This document shows, one piece after another, positions 12,494-24,472 of a stretch of 64,000 bases of DNA. Position numbers and translations under genes: made by a program. Under the pieces are notes generated by a model that was not told the DNA's origin, searched no databases, and saw only the letters and a program-made list of their open reading frames with translations. This DNA comes from Whitmania pigra (taxonomy: Eukaryota; Annelida; Clitellata; Hirudinida; Haemopidae), in NCBI GenBank assembly GCA_021613335.1, contig JAJTWR010000368.1, forward strand, positions 475,026 through 539,025, read 5' to 3'. The first letter of the stretch is position 1, and each line of letters starts with the position of its first letter.

Positions 12494-12877
12494 CAATAGT
12501 GTACAAGATGTTTACAAGGTTAATGACAAAACACCAACGGAAAATTAAAAAAGTTACAAATGTCAGTTAAGGCAAATATTTTTTTATTTATGGAATGCAA
12601 CACATACAGGTGCAAAATTAAATAAGAATAAAAAAGATACATCAGTTAAACAAATTAAAATAAACTTAGAAAATAATGCATTGATCAAATGTGTTGCATT
12701 ATAACATACGATACAAATAAATTACGTCAAAAATCTCTAATTTTTATATTATTTTATTGGTGATATATGTTAATATTGAAAAATTGAATCTAAATGTAGG
12801 CTATTTGATCAGTATTAGTAGTTCTTGGTCATTTATTTACATTACTTTATTGGCGATTTGTCGCATGTTCCTGAGAC
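12494..12877. other. MRPL45 upstream region
   Basis: AT-rich sequence between the right end of the hAT relic and the MRPL45 start. A plus-strand ORF crossing it has no family signature and is in a different frame from the MRPL45 start. No promoter motif is clear. Confidence 0.4.
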
Positions 12878-15373
12878 ATGAGTCTGAATTGTTTGTTGAG
12901 AGATTTGTCGGTATGATCACAGTTTTGCAGTCGTCGTTCTATAAATGAATAACCAGTTTCAAATTAAATTTATTTTTGTTTTCGCCATCTAGAGTTTGTG
13001 ATCTCATTGACATCGTAGTCATTCATTTCTATTTCAGAAGTTAGCCTGCGTGAGGCAATGCTTAAGACGAAAGCATTACGATATAAAATGGAGGCAATTG
13101 AGAAAAGAGAAAGTGATGAAGGTTCGACTTTAGAGGCATTAGTTTTATCACACCATGTTTTCAAATATACATTCAAAGAGATTCCATAAATTCGAAAAAT
13201 TTAAATGTATGAACTAAACCTATGACTCACACCACTTTCTTGGATGAAAAGACTATCAATAATAAAATGACAATTACTGCAATGAGATTTGGTAAAACTG
13301 ACGTGCAGTCTATTTTTAGGTAGATCTACCTGACTATGATAAGGTGCGAAGGGACTCACAATTACCTCCAGATGAATATTACTCGATGCTTAAAAAGGAG
13401 GGTATCACAATGCCTCGTCATTTCCAAGAAAGACAGTTGATAGTGGCCTGTACTGGTTGGTGGAATTGTTTGAGTACTGACTTTTATTTAGATTGGACAA
13501 GCCAAGGGTCTAAAGCATTTAAGACAATAATTGATAAGTTTTAATTTAAAGAGAAATAGAGATATCATGTTTGAACTAGTGAAACTTTTTTGTAATTTGC
13601 ATTTAGTGCTTGGAGTGGTTAAATAAATGCAGTTTTAAAATACATATTCAATTATTTATCTTTTTATTTTCAGGCAATATCCTTGAGCCGTACGTACCAC
13701 CAAAGGGAGATGGTATTTCTTCCAGACTGGGTGGAAAGGTAAAATATTTTGTAAATAAATATATGAAATTGTATATATTTTGATATTAGAGAAGTAATGT
13801 ATTTAAATAGGGTATGAAGTAGTAATACAATACTTTGAAGCACTATAAAGTGATGCTACATTAGCTAATTCTTTATTGGGGCTACTTATTATCATATCTG
13901 TTTTTGCAACAGGGAGCAAGTGAGAAGATGAAAGAGATCAGCATGAAAGGAAAATCAATGCTCCAGCTGAGGAAGATCAAACCTTTTGAGGAGGATTTTG
14001 ATCCAAAAATATTTGCGGGGACTGCTCTTGATATATACAAAGAGGCATTCAACCTTTTGCAAGAGTGAGTTTTTGCTGAAATATGCTGTCATTGATTAAA
14101 ATTAAAATTTTGTTGATGAATATCAAACTTTTTACTTAGCTCCTTTTAATGCAATGAAATTGATCAAAATATTTGTATAATTGAATTAGTTTATGTATTA
14201 TTATTTGTAAGTTTTACAATTAATCAAAATGTTGTATCACACAGTATCAAGAAGAATGAGTTAAGGCTGCACGAACTCATTTCAGAAAAGGCATATCCGG
14301 TAGATACTTTTGAAATATCCTAATGTGCATGCGCATTTGCAATTAGTCAAACTCGTTAAATTAAATGTGAGAGAGAAATTGATATTTATTTGAATACAAA
14401 CATCCTCCTTTGTCCATATTATTTTTATCCTGCTTTAGCCAAATCATATTTGTTTTACAAACGAGTGGTTTTTAAAACCAGGAACTCACCTGGAAGTTGG
14501 ATAAGAAAACATTCAGGTGGAGCTTTGTGGAGTCAATTGAACCTCCAAAAGTAGTTCATGTGAGGACTCAGGAGATGATGAGCAAAGAAAATGTTTATGC
14601 TCAAGTCACTGTCAGGTTCCACTCAAAGCTGGTGAGGTCAATTAATGCATTATGGTACTGTTAATGCAATGGTTCCAAAAGTTGATCTAGCCATCTCACA
14701 AGGGTTGCTTGAGCAATGGCTAGTAGCTGTTGCTCTGATATTTGATGAGAAGCAGAATATTTCAACATCAGGAAGGGTTTACTTCTTGGAAAAAGCTGAA
14801 ATGTTGAAAAAGCTTCCTACTTTTCTGCATCGGTGTTTCTTTTGTGGTTTATGAGGGGATACTGAAGATCTTTTGAGAAGTTGGCAAAATGGAACCATTG
14901 CATTAATAAATATAATTTGATTTGTAATGCTTGAAAGTTACTTTCCTTGTTTATATGCTTATGGATTTCTAGATAGATTGAAACAAAAGTTCTACTTGTA
15001 ATTAATTTTATGAATTATCACGTGAACAATTTGAATAACATTTATTTATTTGTAATGACTTTCTTTCTCATGATAGTTGATAGCCATCTACGATCGGTTT
15101 GGGAGACTTGCCTTTGGAAGTGAGAACCACCCTTTTGAAATGGTGGAGTATGTTGTTTATGAGAAGCACCTATCTAACGAATATGGAACATGGAGAATCC
15201 ACGGGAAAATTGTACCTGAATGGAGTGCAAAATCAGATGATTTTGAGTTTGCAGTTCTCAGGACATCAGTGAAACCAAAATTGGAAGCCATCGAGACTAA
15301 AACTGAGCCAACAATTAATGATGGTTTGGCCGATGGTGCTATACGAAATTCTGGAGAAGTCTCTGCTGCATGA
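12878..15373 (+). CDS. MRPL45: Large mitoribosomal subunit protein mL45
   Basis: Tim44-like protein of the large mitochondrial ribosomal subunit, located at the exit tunnel and inner membrane. I chose ATG 12878 because [11 protein letters not shown] is the only local frame that splices in phase into exon 2 ([18 protein letters not shown]), giving an Arg-rich targeting sequence; the ATG at 12865 is in the wrong phase. Exons are about 12878-12910, 13038-13121, 13321-13456, 13674-13738, 13912-14065, 14244-14299, 14483-14631 and 15077-15373. Family blocks are [91 protein letters not shown] and LEYVV-like [18 protein letters not shown] tandem acceptor CAGAAG at exon 2 may add or drop one Lys. Candidate poly(A) AATAAA at 15383-15388. 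Confidence 0.95.
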
Positions 15374-15663
15374 TTGAATTTAAATAAATATGTGTGAATC
15401 ATTCCTGCAGTATTTTGGGATGTCAGTATTGTCTAGTCAGATAGTGGTGGCTAAATTGATAGACAAATGCTTGTTTAGCTTAAGAGTTATGTAGGTGAAT
15501 GGCAAATTTGGTAAAATTGCTGGTTATGCTTTGGTTCTGGGGAAGGGTTGGGAAGAACCATAAATAATAAAATGCAGTCGTCGCGGTTTGTCACTCGTGG
15601 ACCTTGATTAGGCTCGAGGAATCTATAAAATTCTTTTCGAACTCTTAATTATTAGTTAAGCTA
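15374..15663. other. MRPL45 3' flank
   Basis: Contains the MRPL45 candidate poly(A) signal at 15383-15388 and a slightly GC-richer stretch with several CpGs near 15580-15620 that could mark a promoter for the following ORF or for BUD23. Nothing else is recognised. Confidence 0.4.
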
Positions 15664-15843
15664 ATGGAATTTGGCAATCTGATCTTGACCAACCCCCACG
15701 AGAAACTGCTTCAAATCTTGGACCCCGCCCCGATCTTCGAAGAATCAAAAAAATCCATATCAATAGCTGAGCCTAAACAAGTAGCCTGGCGTATTTTAAA
15801 AAAAGAACACATTTTGCAAGAAATTGAAGTATTTCTATACTAA
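15664..15843 (+). CDS. Unrecognised short ORF, 59 codons
   Basis: ATG to TAA open frame starting MEFGNLILTNPHEKLLQILD and ending VFLY. The first two-thirds is GC-richer and more codon-like than the flanking intergenic DNA. The product would be charged and soluble, with no signal peptide or membrane segment. A possible splice donor (CAA|GTAGCC) sits at 15780, so it could be a first exon rather than a complete gene. I do not recognise the family. It sits between MRPL45 and BUD23 on the same strand. It may be a small gene, a gene fragment or chance. Confidence 0.3.
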   Translation: MEFGNLILTNPHEKLLQILDPAPIFEESKKSISIAEPKQVAWRILKKEHILQEIEVFLY

Positions 15844-16055
15844 TAGCGTTTTTAAAATTCGACCATTTTTGTTGAACAGACTTAATGTTATAATGTTAAT
15901 ACAAATACTGTTTGAATACTTTTTTGTAAAAAAAAAACAATTCAGAAAATTGTACAATATAGAATAATTTTAAATATAAATGAATTAATGATAGTCTTTG
16001 GTAGACGACTTTTATTTGTTTTGTAAACAAATCAAACACGTTTCTAAATTGAAAA

Positions 16056-18511
16056 ATGGCGTCAAGAGGTAGACCTGAACATCAAGGACCTCCTGAATTT
16101 GTTAGCAAAAATTATTTAAATTAGGTTAAAGATGTAGTTGTTATATATAAAATTTGTATAGTACCATAAATGCTAAGAGTGCCTCATTATTTTTCAGGTT
16201 TATAGCGAAACGGAGGCACACAAATATTCCTCAAAGTATTTACTCATGTTGCATTGATTTTAGAATGCATTCACTTTATTAGAATTTAGCGTTATAATTT
16301 AATTGCTTAACATTTGAATTATAATTTTAGTCAGCATAATTTTAAAATTTAAATACTCCTTTAGCTCCAGAATAATTGAAGTTCAGCAGCATCTTTCTGA
16401 GAGAGCTATTGAGATTTTATCACTACCAGAAGATGTCCCTTGCATGATTTTGGATATAGGGTAAACCCAATGATAGTAATTACAATTGTAATAAGTTAAT
16501 TTATGTAGTGCCATCATTGCATTACATCAGGGACATTCATTTACCCAAAGTAAAGGTGCTTTATGGTGATGAATAGCACATTGAGATTAATTCATTGACA
16601 ATGTTGATTGTTGAAATGAGATAATAATTACAATAAACTGGCTAGTTTATTTTCCGGTACATGCACTCCACTTAATACTGTCATTATGGTAATTGTTACC
16701 AACTTAACCATATAAAATTTAGGCCGAATTTGTGTTCAGATTCTTGTAATTTATAATTTGTTTTTGAAGGTGTGTGGACAACATATGTGCTTACACTTAG
16801 CTTGAGATTTTAAATTAATAAGAATTAAATTTATAATATTTAAATAATAGTGGTTAATTTGAGTTAGGTCTCCTTATGTTATTCCACAGAATTTTTTTAA
16901 AGCTTGGCTTGTCTATTTTTGAAGATGTGGTTCAGGGCTGAGTGGAGAATGTCTAACAGAGGCCAATCATGTCTGGACAGGAATAGATATCAGTCGTCAT
17001 ATGTTGGGTTGGTCCAGATTTTCTAACTTAATTCATGTGATGGCAGTTATGCTTTGTCTTGGCAGTGTTCTACTCAATATTTTCATTTTTTGAGATTTGG
17101 CTTTGATTTAAATTTAAAAAATTAATTTAATGTAATTTTTGTTTACAGAAGTTGCAATAGAGAGGGAAGTTGAAGGTGGTCTGATACTTGGGGACATGGG
17201 CTATGGCATGCCTTTTAGGCCAGGCATGTTTGATGGGGTTATCAGGTGAGTTGCTAAAACATACTTTCAACTTAAGTAGTTTAATTAAAATGATCAGTTC
17301 TTATTTTAGTAAACATACCAATACATTATTAATTCAGATGTTTGAATGTAATGTTCTACATTCTATAATTTATTTTTGAATTATTAATTATTAATTAGTT
17401 ATATAATGGCTCTTTTGGAAAAATTTGCTTTGTACATTAATATGATTTGAATTGAGTGAACTGTTTAAGCAAAGTAAAATAAGTTTTCAAAATATATTAA
17501 CATAGCAGTCCAGGAACCAGGGCTCGTCTGATGCTAGACATAAAGCCTTATAAATTATTATTACATAGTTTTTTATACAGTTTGTAAATTAAAAAAAAAA
17601 TATTTGATAATATTATTTGGCAATGATTCTGTGTTTCAGCATATCTGCTCTTCAGTGGTTATGTAATGCTGACAAAGAGATTCACAATCCAACTAAGAGA
17701 CTATTCAAGTTCTTTACAACTCTTTACTCATGCATGGTAAAATTTTTTGTTTGGTAATTTTCACAATTTGTTCACATATTTTTTATATTTCAGTCGAGAG
17801 GTGCAAGAGCTGTTTTCCAATTTTATCCAGAAAATGAAAAACAAATCAATCTCATCCTGCAGCAGTCGATTAAGGCTGGATTTGAGGGTGGTCTTGTAGT
17901 GGATTACCCAAACAGTACAAAGGCTAAAAAGTATTTTTACTTACAGATTAATATTAATAATATGATAATAAATATTAGGCTGTTTTAATAATGGTTTCAT
18001 AATACTTGTTGATATGTGTAGAATTGTACATCATTGAGGCAGTCTCAAACTTATGAACTGAATTTAATTTTATTGATTCTAATAACGTCACTCATAGCTT
18101 AATAAAAGCTAATTTCAATGCTCAGAATATACCTATTCCTCTATACTGGTGGGGCTCCTCAAGATATTCCTAAAGGTCTTGAAAAAGAGGCTGCGGATGA
18201 GCCGCATCAAGTTGACTTCACTCGGGAGAGGTTGTCTTTCTTGCTTGCATTACCATAATTTGTCAAAGTCTTTATTTGTTATTTTGTTTGAAAACAGACT
18301 CAGATTTAAAGATATGAAAGGGAAATCAGTCAAGAAAAGCAGAGATTGGATTATGGAGAAGAAAGAAAAAAGTAGGAAGCGAGGAAAGTTAGTTATCAAG
18401 ATCGAGTGTTTTTTATGAGCTTAAAATTTTATAACAGAAATATATTCTTATCACAGAGATGTCAAACGAGACTCGAAATTCACAGGGAGAAAGAGGCCTG
18501 GACGCTTTTGA
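16056..18511 (+). CDS. BUD23: 18S rRNA (guanine-N7)-methyltransferase BUD23
   Basis: SAM-dependent methyltransferase that modifies a guanosine of 18S rRNA with TRMT112 as partner in the nucleus. Starts [15 protein letters not shown], nearly identical to the family N-terminus. Exons are about 16056-16100, 16199-16236, 16366-16461, 16925-17007, 17149-17246, 17640-17737, 17794-17928, 18125-18229, 18297-18388 and 18457-18511. Motif I is [15 protein letters not shown], completed across an intron. The acidic loop region reads [13 protein letters not shown], and motif IV covers [12 protein letters not shown] and [12 protein letters not shown]. Further blocks are [12 protein letters not shown] and the basic C-terminal WBS_methylT tail [17 protein letters not shown]...[10 protein letters not shown]. 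Length about 270 residues, near the usual 280. Candidate AATAAA at 18541-18546. Confidence 0.96.
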
Positions 18512-18958
18512 TTACTTCTAAATTCTTATTTGCATATTGTAATAAAAGTCAGACATTTTCAGAAAATAAAAAAATATTAAGCGCCCAAAAGGAAGACTGG
18601 TTTTGTATTTGTGTGGAAGATTTAATTATTTCACTCATCGTTTGAGTTGAGAATTTAGCCATGGCAAATGTCAAGTCTACCTGTCAGATTCGTACTTTTT
18701 CGTTTCGTAGCTTTTGTTTTTTTCTAAATTGGTGATATTGATGACATTATTCGACGTCGGCACGTGCTGCTAATTGAACGTTCAATATTAATCCTAGTCA
18801 GAATCGGCAAATTTGTCGTTCGGTTATTTAATAACTTTTAAAGTCGGCGAAATTCAGTCTTAAATGTTTTCGACATAAGAATCGAAAACTTAGGTGGATC
18901 GAAAGACGTCCAAGCATTAAGCATCGATAAGAAAAAAACTACCCTGTTTGCATGAAGC
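18512..18958. promoter_or_regulatory. BUD23/AMPK-gamma intergenic region with E-box and CRE-like palindromes
   Basis: Holds the BUD23 candidate poly(A) signal at 18541-18546. About 200 bp before the next start codon there are adjacent palindromes GACGTC (18753-18758) and CACGTG (18761-18766), a plausible bZIP/bHLH promoter element for the AMPK gamma gene. An out-of-frame ATG lies 8 bp upstream of the chosen start. Functional role is inference only. Confidence 0.3.
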
Positions 18959-21900
18959 ATGGAGTTTCTGACGAGATCAGATTTGACTGAACCTGAACGT
19001 TATGATACACGCGTGGTATCCAAGGCCACTGGCGCGACGAGATCCAGATCGTCAGTTATGATACAGCTTGAGGCTGATAGTGATTATTTTGATAATACCC
19101 AATCAACATTTGAGGGAGATTGCTGGAATAGGTATCTGCCTGTTGCTACTCCCATGAGTGAAATACTATCTTCAAGTCTTCACAAAAGCATTGACTGTTG
19201 CAATGAACAGGTAAAGTCAAAAAGAATTGGTCCTGTGGAATTTCTTGAAATGCTGAGGAAAAAGAAAAACACCAATCTTATAACCAAAGGAAGCAGAAGA
19301 AGAACAGTTAGTTCAGATCAGTGCTTCTCATATATTTTGTCTATGAGTAGATGTAACTGTGTTTCAATATGAATTTCTGCAGAGTGTTATTCAAACATTT
19401 TGATGAGTGTTAAGAATTTTTCACTCTATGTTTGAGGTATCTGAGAACCAAGAGTCACTACTGCGCAAATTCTCGGAAAATGTTGGGTCTAGAACAAATG
19501 ATCGGCAAAATAATAACCTTGGCTACAACTCACCAAGCATGACGAGGAGCATGAGGATGCAGAATTTTATTAATGGAAAGTCAAGAAGCAGTTTCTGTGA
19601 AGACTCCTTGATTAATTTTCCCAAGGTTGTGTGTTGATTGGTGTTGCTGCGAATGATAACGTATTTTTTTTATTTAGCTGATATTTTGAGTGTTTTACAT
19701 ATCCTTATGGGAGGCGAAAGTATTACAATTGCTCTGCCATTTCTTCTGAAAAATGCTTCTGAAGGGTTGTCCTGGAAGTGCAAGTGGGATAACAAATATA
19801 ATACACAATGACTGTTGTTTTTGCTTTAGCATGCTAGAATCCAAGGCTTGGAGATAAATTGCCATATTATGTATTTAGTTGCCATTTGGTTGCTGTCATT
19901 GGTTGCTTTTGGATATTACTATTTATAGGGGTGTTTCAGAATAAATTTACTGAACAAAGTAGTTTTGGGGATATCTACTCTAGAGGAAGTCTTCTGGGTG
20001 ATACCATAAATATTATAATTTTATTCTTTATCTCCAGGTCAGTTTTGGATCTCCAACTTCTCCATTGAGTGGGTGTAATGTTATTTTGATTACAGAAATC
20101 TTAGGAATAGTCACATAAAAATTGTTTTTATGACATAGCCTTAATAATTCTGAGCCACATTAATGTTGTAATGTAATAACTAACGTTAATTCAATCTTCA
20201 GAGGAATTTTGCCAGTTTGCAAGCTCTCCTTCTGAGCCAGTTGTGATTTGGAAGGAGCTGAATGAGGAGGACAAAATATTTAAGGTTAACACATTTGTTG
20301 ATGTGAAATGCTTCATCTATTCATATGATGCTAATAAGAATACAGATATAATAATATATAGATACTAATAACAATAATTATAATAATATTGATAATATTT
20401 GGAAAGCCCCTCCATCTAAAGACATTTAAAATAATGTACATAACATAGATGAATTGGAAGTAAGCAATGGCAACTTAGCAACGGTCTTAATGTGTAGTAT
20501 TAGAAACTAGGCTTACATGGCCAAGGATGCTTGTATCCTTGGAATATATTTGCCTTTAAATTCAGGTGCTGAGCATTGGTGATAATCACAAAATAGAAAA
20601 TGTCAAAACAGGTAACAAATAGTCCTTTTCGTTTAATTTTTGTCTGGTGTCACTTTCCAAATCATTTACAGAAATGAGTTTGGAAAGAATGATTGAGAAC
20701 ATTTTGATGATGCACACAGCTTATGATGCAATGCCTCTGAACTCACGATGTGTCATACTTGATCTCAAACTAAAGGTCTGACTATGACTATTCACAGTTA
20801 TTGATGTCAGTTTCCAGTCAGAATCAATCTATATCATGTTATTATTTACATCACAGTATTATTCATTGATGCTTGAGATACAAAAGTCAGTAGCGAGAAC
20901 AATATTGCAAATGCTTTCTATAGCTTTCTTATGGTCAATTACCATCTCATTAATATTCTGACCAATTACTGTGTCAATTGTAAAGCCATTGGGTCATTTG
21001 TAAACATGGTTTTGAATAGCTATATACAATATTGTCTGTAGGTCATTTTCCATAATTACTTCCTCTGGTAAGAATTGGCCATCCACTGATCTCTCAGATC
21101 TGCAGAAACTGCTTACTGGCAACTTGTTTGACTAACACCACAAGGAATTAGTTAATTATTGCACTTGAGTAACTCTCATAACAGTCACTGCCAACAATGT
21201 ATATTTACTTAAATGGATGTTTGTACTTAAGGTATATCAATGCAAATTGTTTATTGCTTAAATGAAATGTTTTTTTCATTATAGTATAATTGTATAAATA
21301 ATTATAACAATAAGGGCAAAAAGTAAATAATCAAAAAACTATTAAAGATAAAATGATAAACTATTAAATGCTTAAATGAAATGTTTTTTTCATTATAGTA
21401 TAATTGTATAAATAATTATAACAATAAGGGCAAAAAGTAAATAATCAAAAAACTATTAAAGATAAAATGATAAACTATTGATTACTTGATTCAATGAATT
21501 TTCATCAAATTAACTTGCAATGATTAATTAATTAATTGTCAGACCTGTTAACGAAGCTGTTAATTTCTGTCATTTATACACTGTTTTGCTTTGAGCATTT
21601 TCCTTTTCATAAGATGTATATGATAAATGCTTTTACATTTGTCAGGTTGGGTCTGCCTTTGATGCCTTAGCTTATGAGGGTGTACATGCTGCCCCTCTCT
21701 GGGATGATGTGTCTAGATCATTTGTTGGTAGGTCAAAAACTTCATATCAAATGATTACGATAAATATTTTTGGTGGCCAAAAGAATATGTTCATTTCTAT
21801 TGGCTGAATGTAAATGTGATCATTACTAACTTAGGTATGTTGACCATGACTGACTTTATCAGCATACTGCTACAATATCTCAAACAACCTGTTAGTGAAA

Positions 21901-24013
21901 TTCTGGAAACATTATTTAATATTTAACAATAAATAATTTACTAATGTTTTAACTGAATTCTGTAATGTGTAATTAATGAAATAATACAAGTTTAATGTTA
22001 AACAAATATATGTTAGTGCTTAATTATGAATATTATTTTCTCGAATTCGATAAAGTTTAGTTTTAACATGCTTAGTTATTTTTGGAGCGCCAAAGTTTAC
22101 AAAAAACAATAATAGAAAATGGTTGGTCAAATTTAATGATGTATGATTAATAGAAGATTTGTTTTATTTACATCTTATTATCGTTGAATTTTTATAATTA
22201 TTTATGATTTTTATAATTACATATGATTACTACAATTATTTATAATTTTTTATTCTTTATGATTTTTACCAGGATGTGCTGTCAACAATAAGAAATGACC
22301 AAGTCAGCAAATGGAGAGGTCTCATGCTTTTACCTTATCATTGAATGCAACCGTAAATATTTACGAGTTAAACACTTCATGTAGACTTTCTACTTTGTTC
22401 GAATCATCCATGCTCAGATGATGACATCTTTAGCATGTCAGTGGATAGCAAGTTGGGGGAGGTATTAGGCCATCTCCTGGCCAATGGGATTCACAGAGTT
22501 GTCATTGTTGACCCCGCCACTAATAATGCTCTCTATATTGCCACTTTCAGACAGATTCTCAAGTACCTGTGGCAAATGGTTTGGAGTTGATTTTAGTAAC
22601 TATGAATAATCATGACAGTAATGAATAGTATTATTACCAACAAACATGATTCTCCTTTTGATGAGATAATACATGCAATGCTTGAGATGCATTTCAATTT
22701 AACAATTGGATATATGCTAAATATTTACAAAGGTTGTAAAAAACAATGGTTAGAAGGTAAGTAGCATTTTGCATAATCTTATTAGCTAAATTGTAAAACA
22801 TAGTATTTGTCAATTAAATATTAATAGAATATTTAGAACTTATATCATTGCAAAACTTGCAGCTGCTGTTTGCAGGCAAAGCCACAACTCAAGTCATGCA
22901 CAAATCAATTGAGGAGTTGAGTATTGGATCATTTGACAATCTTGTCTCTGTGGGGCTTTTGTTTTACATTTTATTGGAAATTAATTATTATATTAGTAAT
23001 TGTTTAATTTTTCATAAATCACATTGGTGGTATTCATGTTTATTTATCAGGTTGGTCTGGACACTCAGGTCTCAGAAATTTTCTCTATTCTTATCTCCAA
23101 AAGATTGTCTTCAATTCCTGTCGTTGATGACGATTCCCGAGTAGTTGACCTGCTCAGGAAAGCTGATGTCATGGTTATTGGCTCACATATATAATTAAAT
23201 ATATAATAATGTATGATAATTATATTATATAATTTCTAAAGATGCAAATCTTTTGATCTAAATAATTGTTTAACTAAAAGGATGATACATTGATCAGTTG
23301 TTTGATTGGGTTATTGATGGTATTTTGTTGGCAGAGTTTGATCCTGGATGGGAGCTTTAGTGACCTCTTCTGTCCAGTCAGGAACATACTCAACTATGAA
23401 AGAAATGTTTGTCTAACTTAAGTAACATTCTTATTTATGACAATAATAAATTAGCATATTATTAAAACCCTTCAAATAATCTACACAAGTCATGAGAACA
23501 TGTTATTCTAGGAGTAATGTTCATATTTATTTACTAAGAAAGACTTTTTGTAAATTTTCAGGGTTTTGAAGGGCTTTATAAGTGCCAAAAGATAGATAGT
23601 GCTTATGATGTCATCTCAGCAATGGTGACACTTAATGTGAGCCAAATTCTAGTGCTACTACTTTGTTTCATTCCACATGATTGATTCTTTTTTATTTGAT
23701 ATATATTTAGTAACCAATCATTTAGTTAGAATCCAAGTTATAAATTTTGGCTTTAAATGTTATTGCATTTCTGTTTTGGAAATTAGTGTGATAAAAATGG
23801 AAAAAATAATTTTAAGTGCACATTTCATTTTTTGACAGTTGCATAGGGTGGTGGTAGTGGATGAGAAAGGGCGGCTGGAAGGTGTTGTGTCCCTCTCTGA
23901 CATAATTAAATTTGTCATTGACCCAGATAGAATGGATCCTGTGAGTTTGAAATTGTGTTGTTCAAGAGATAAATTAGAATTAAAATTAATTAAAAAATTT
24001 GCAGGACCTTTGA
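18959..24013 (+). CDS. PRKAG: AMP-activated protein kinase gamma subunit (diverged)
   Basis: Nucleotide-sensing regulatory subunit of AMPK with four CBS repeats. The N-terminal part from ATG 18959 (MEFLTRSDLTEPERYDTR, exons 18959-19308 and 19437-19634) is Ser/Arg-rich and not conserved, as in long gamma isoforms. Core exons start near 20206, 20567, 20672, 21648, 21836, 22271, 22427, 22861, 23052, 23339, 23563, 23840 and 24005. CBS1 has AYDAMPLNSRCVILD, VHAAPLWDDVSRSFVG and MLTMTDFISIL. CBS2 has GIHRVVIVDPATNNALYI and ILKYL. CBS3 has KRLSSIPVVDDDSRVVDLL. CBS4 has GFEGLYKCQ, LHRVVVVDEKGRLEG and VVSLSDIIKFV. The His-Arg pairs of CBS2 and CBS4 are kept. The CBS1 Arg of the usual VRAAPLWD is His, and THKRILK reads TFRQILK. 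The protein ends DPDL after a short last exon. Confidence 0.9.
21255..21479. repeat. Perfect 114-bp tandem duplication, AMPK-gamma intron
   Basis: Two adjacent copies (21255-21368 and 21369-21479) beginning tgcttaaatgaaatg and containing acaataagggcaaaaag. They appear identical over the duplicated length, so the event is recent or an assembly artefact. It lies in the intron before the VGSAFDALAYEG exon. Confidence 0.9.
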
Positions 24014-24472
24014 TATCTGAGTTTCATATCTGACCAAGGAATACAAAAAACCATCTATAATGCTTCCAAGAGTTTTTATGCTATTTTAATAATGTCCAAA
24101 ATGAAATTGCAAATGTTTGTGCCTTGGAACTGTCATTAAGAGGCCATCTAGTATCAGGCCACTGATGTTTATTATTTTGGTTTGATGCAATTCTTTTGAA
24201 TTTCAATTTCCTTCAAAGACTTCAGAGCTTATCACATTTTAATTTGCATTATCTTAGAGACGTTACTTCTTTGCGGACAAAAGAAAAGGATTCATTAAAA
24301 TTCGGAAGAATTGTTTATTTTAGAATTATCAAAGGGCAACAAATAAAGATGATTTATGTTTTTTAAACACATGCTTAAATAATAGAAGTAATTTTTTGTT
24401 CGAATAAATGTGAAAACCTGACTTTTTGAAACTATACTTGTTCCTGCCAGCAACTTAGTTGGTGCGTCACTA
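24014..24472. terminator. Convergent 3' region AMPK gamma / PTS with facing poly(A) signals
   Basis: Between two stop codons facing each other. A plus-strand AATAAA at 24352-24357 suits the AMPK gamma transcript. A minus-strand AATAAA (TTTATT at 24314-24319) suits PTS. If both are used, the 3' ends overlap by about 40 bp or more. No further gene is seen. Confidence 0.45.

Noticed and set aside
12865..12910. Upstream ATG ([10 protein letters not shown]) as MRPL45 start
   Set aside because: It enters exon 2 in the wrong phase and would not give the conserved RRKHYDIKW frame. ATG 12878 fits.
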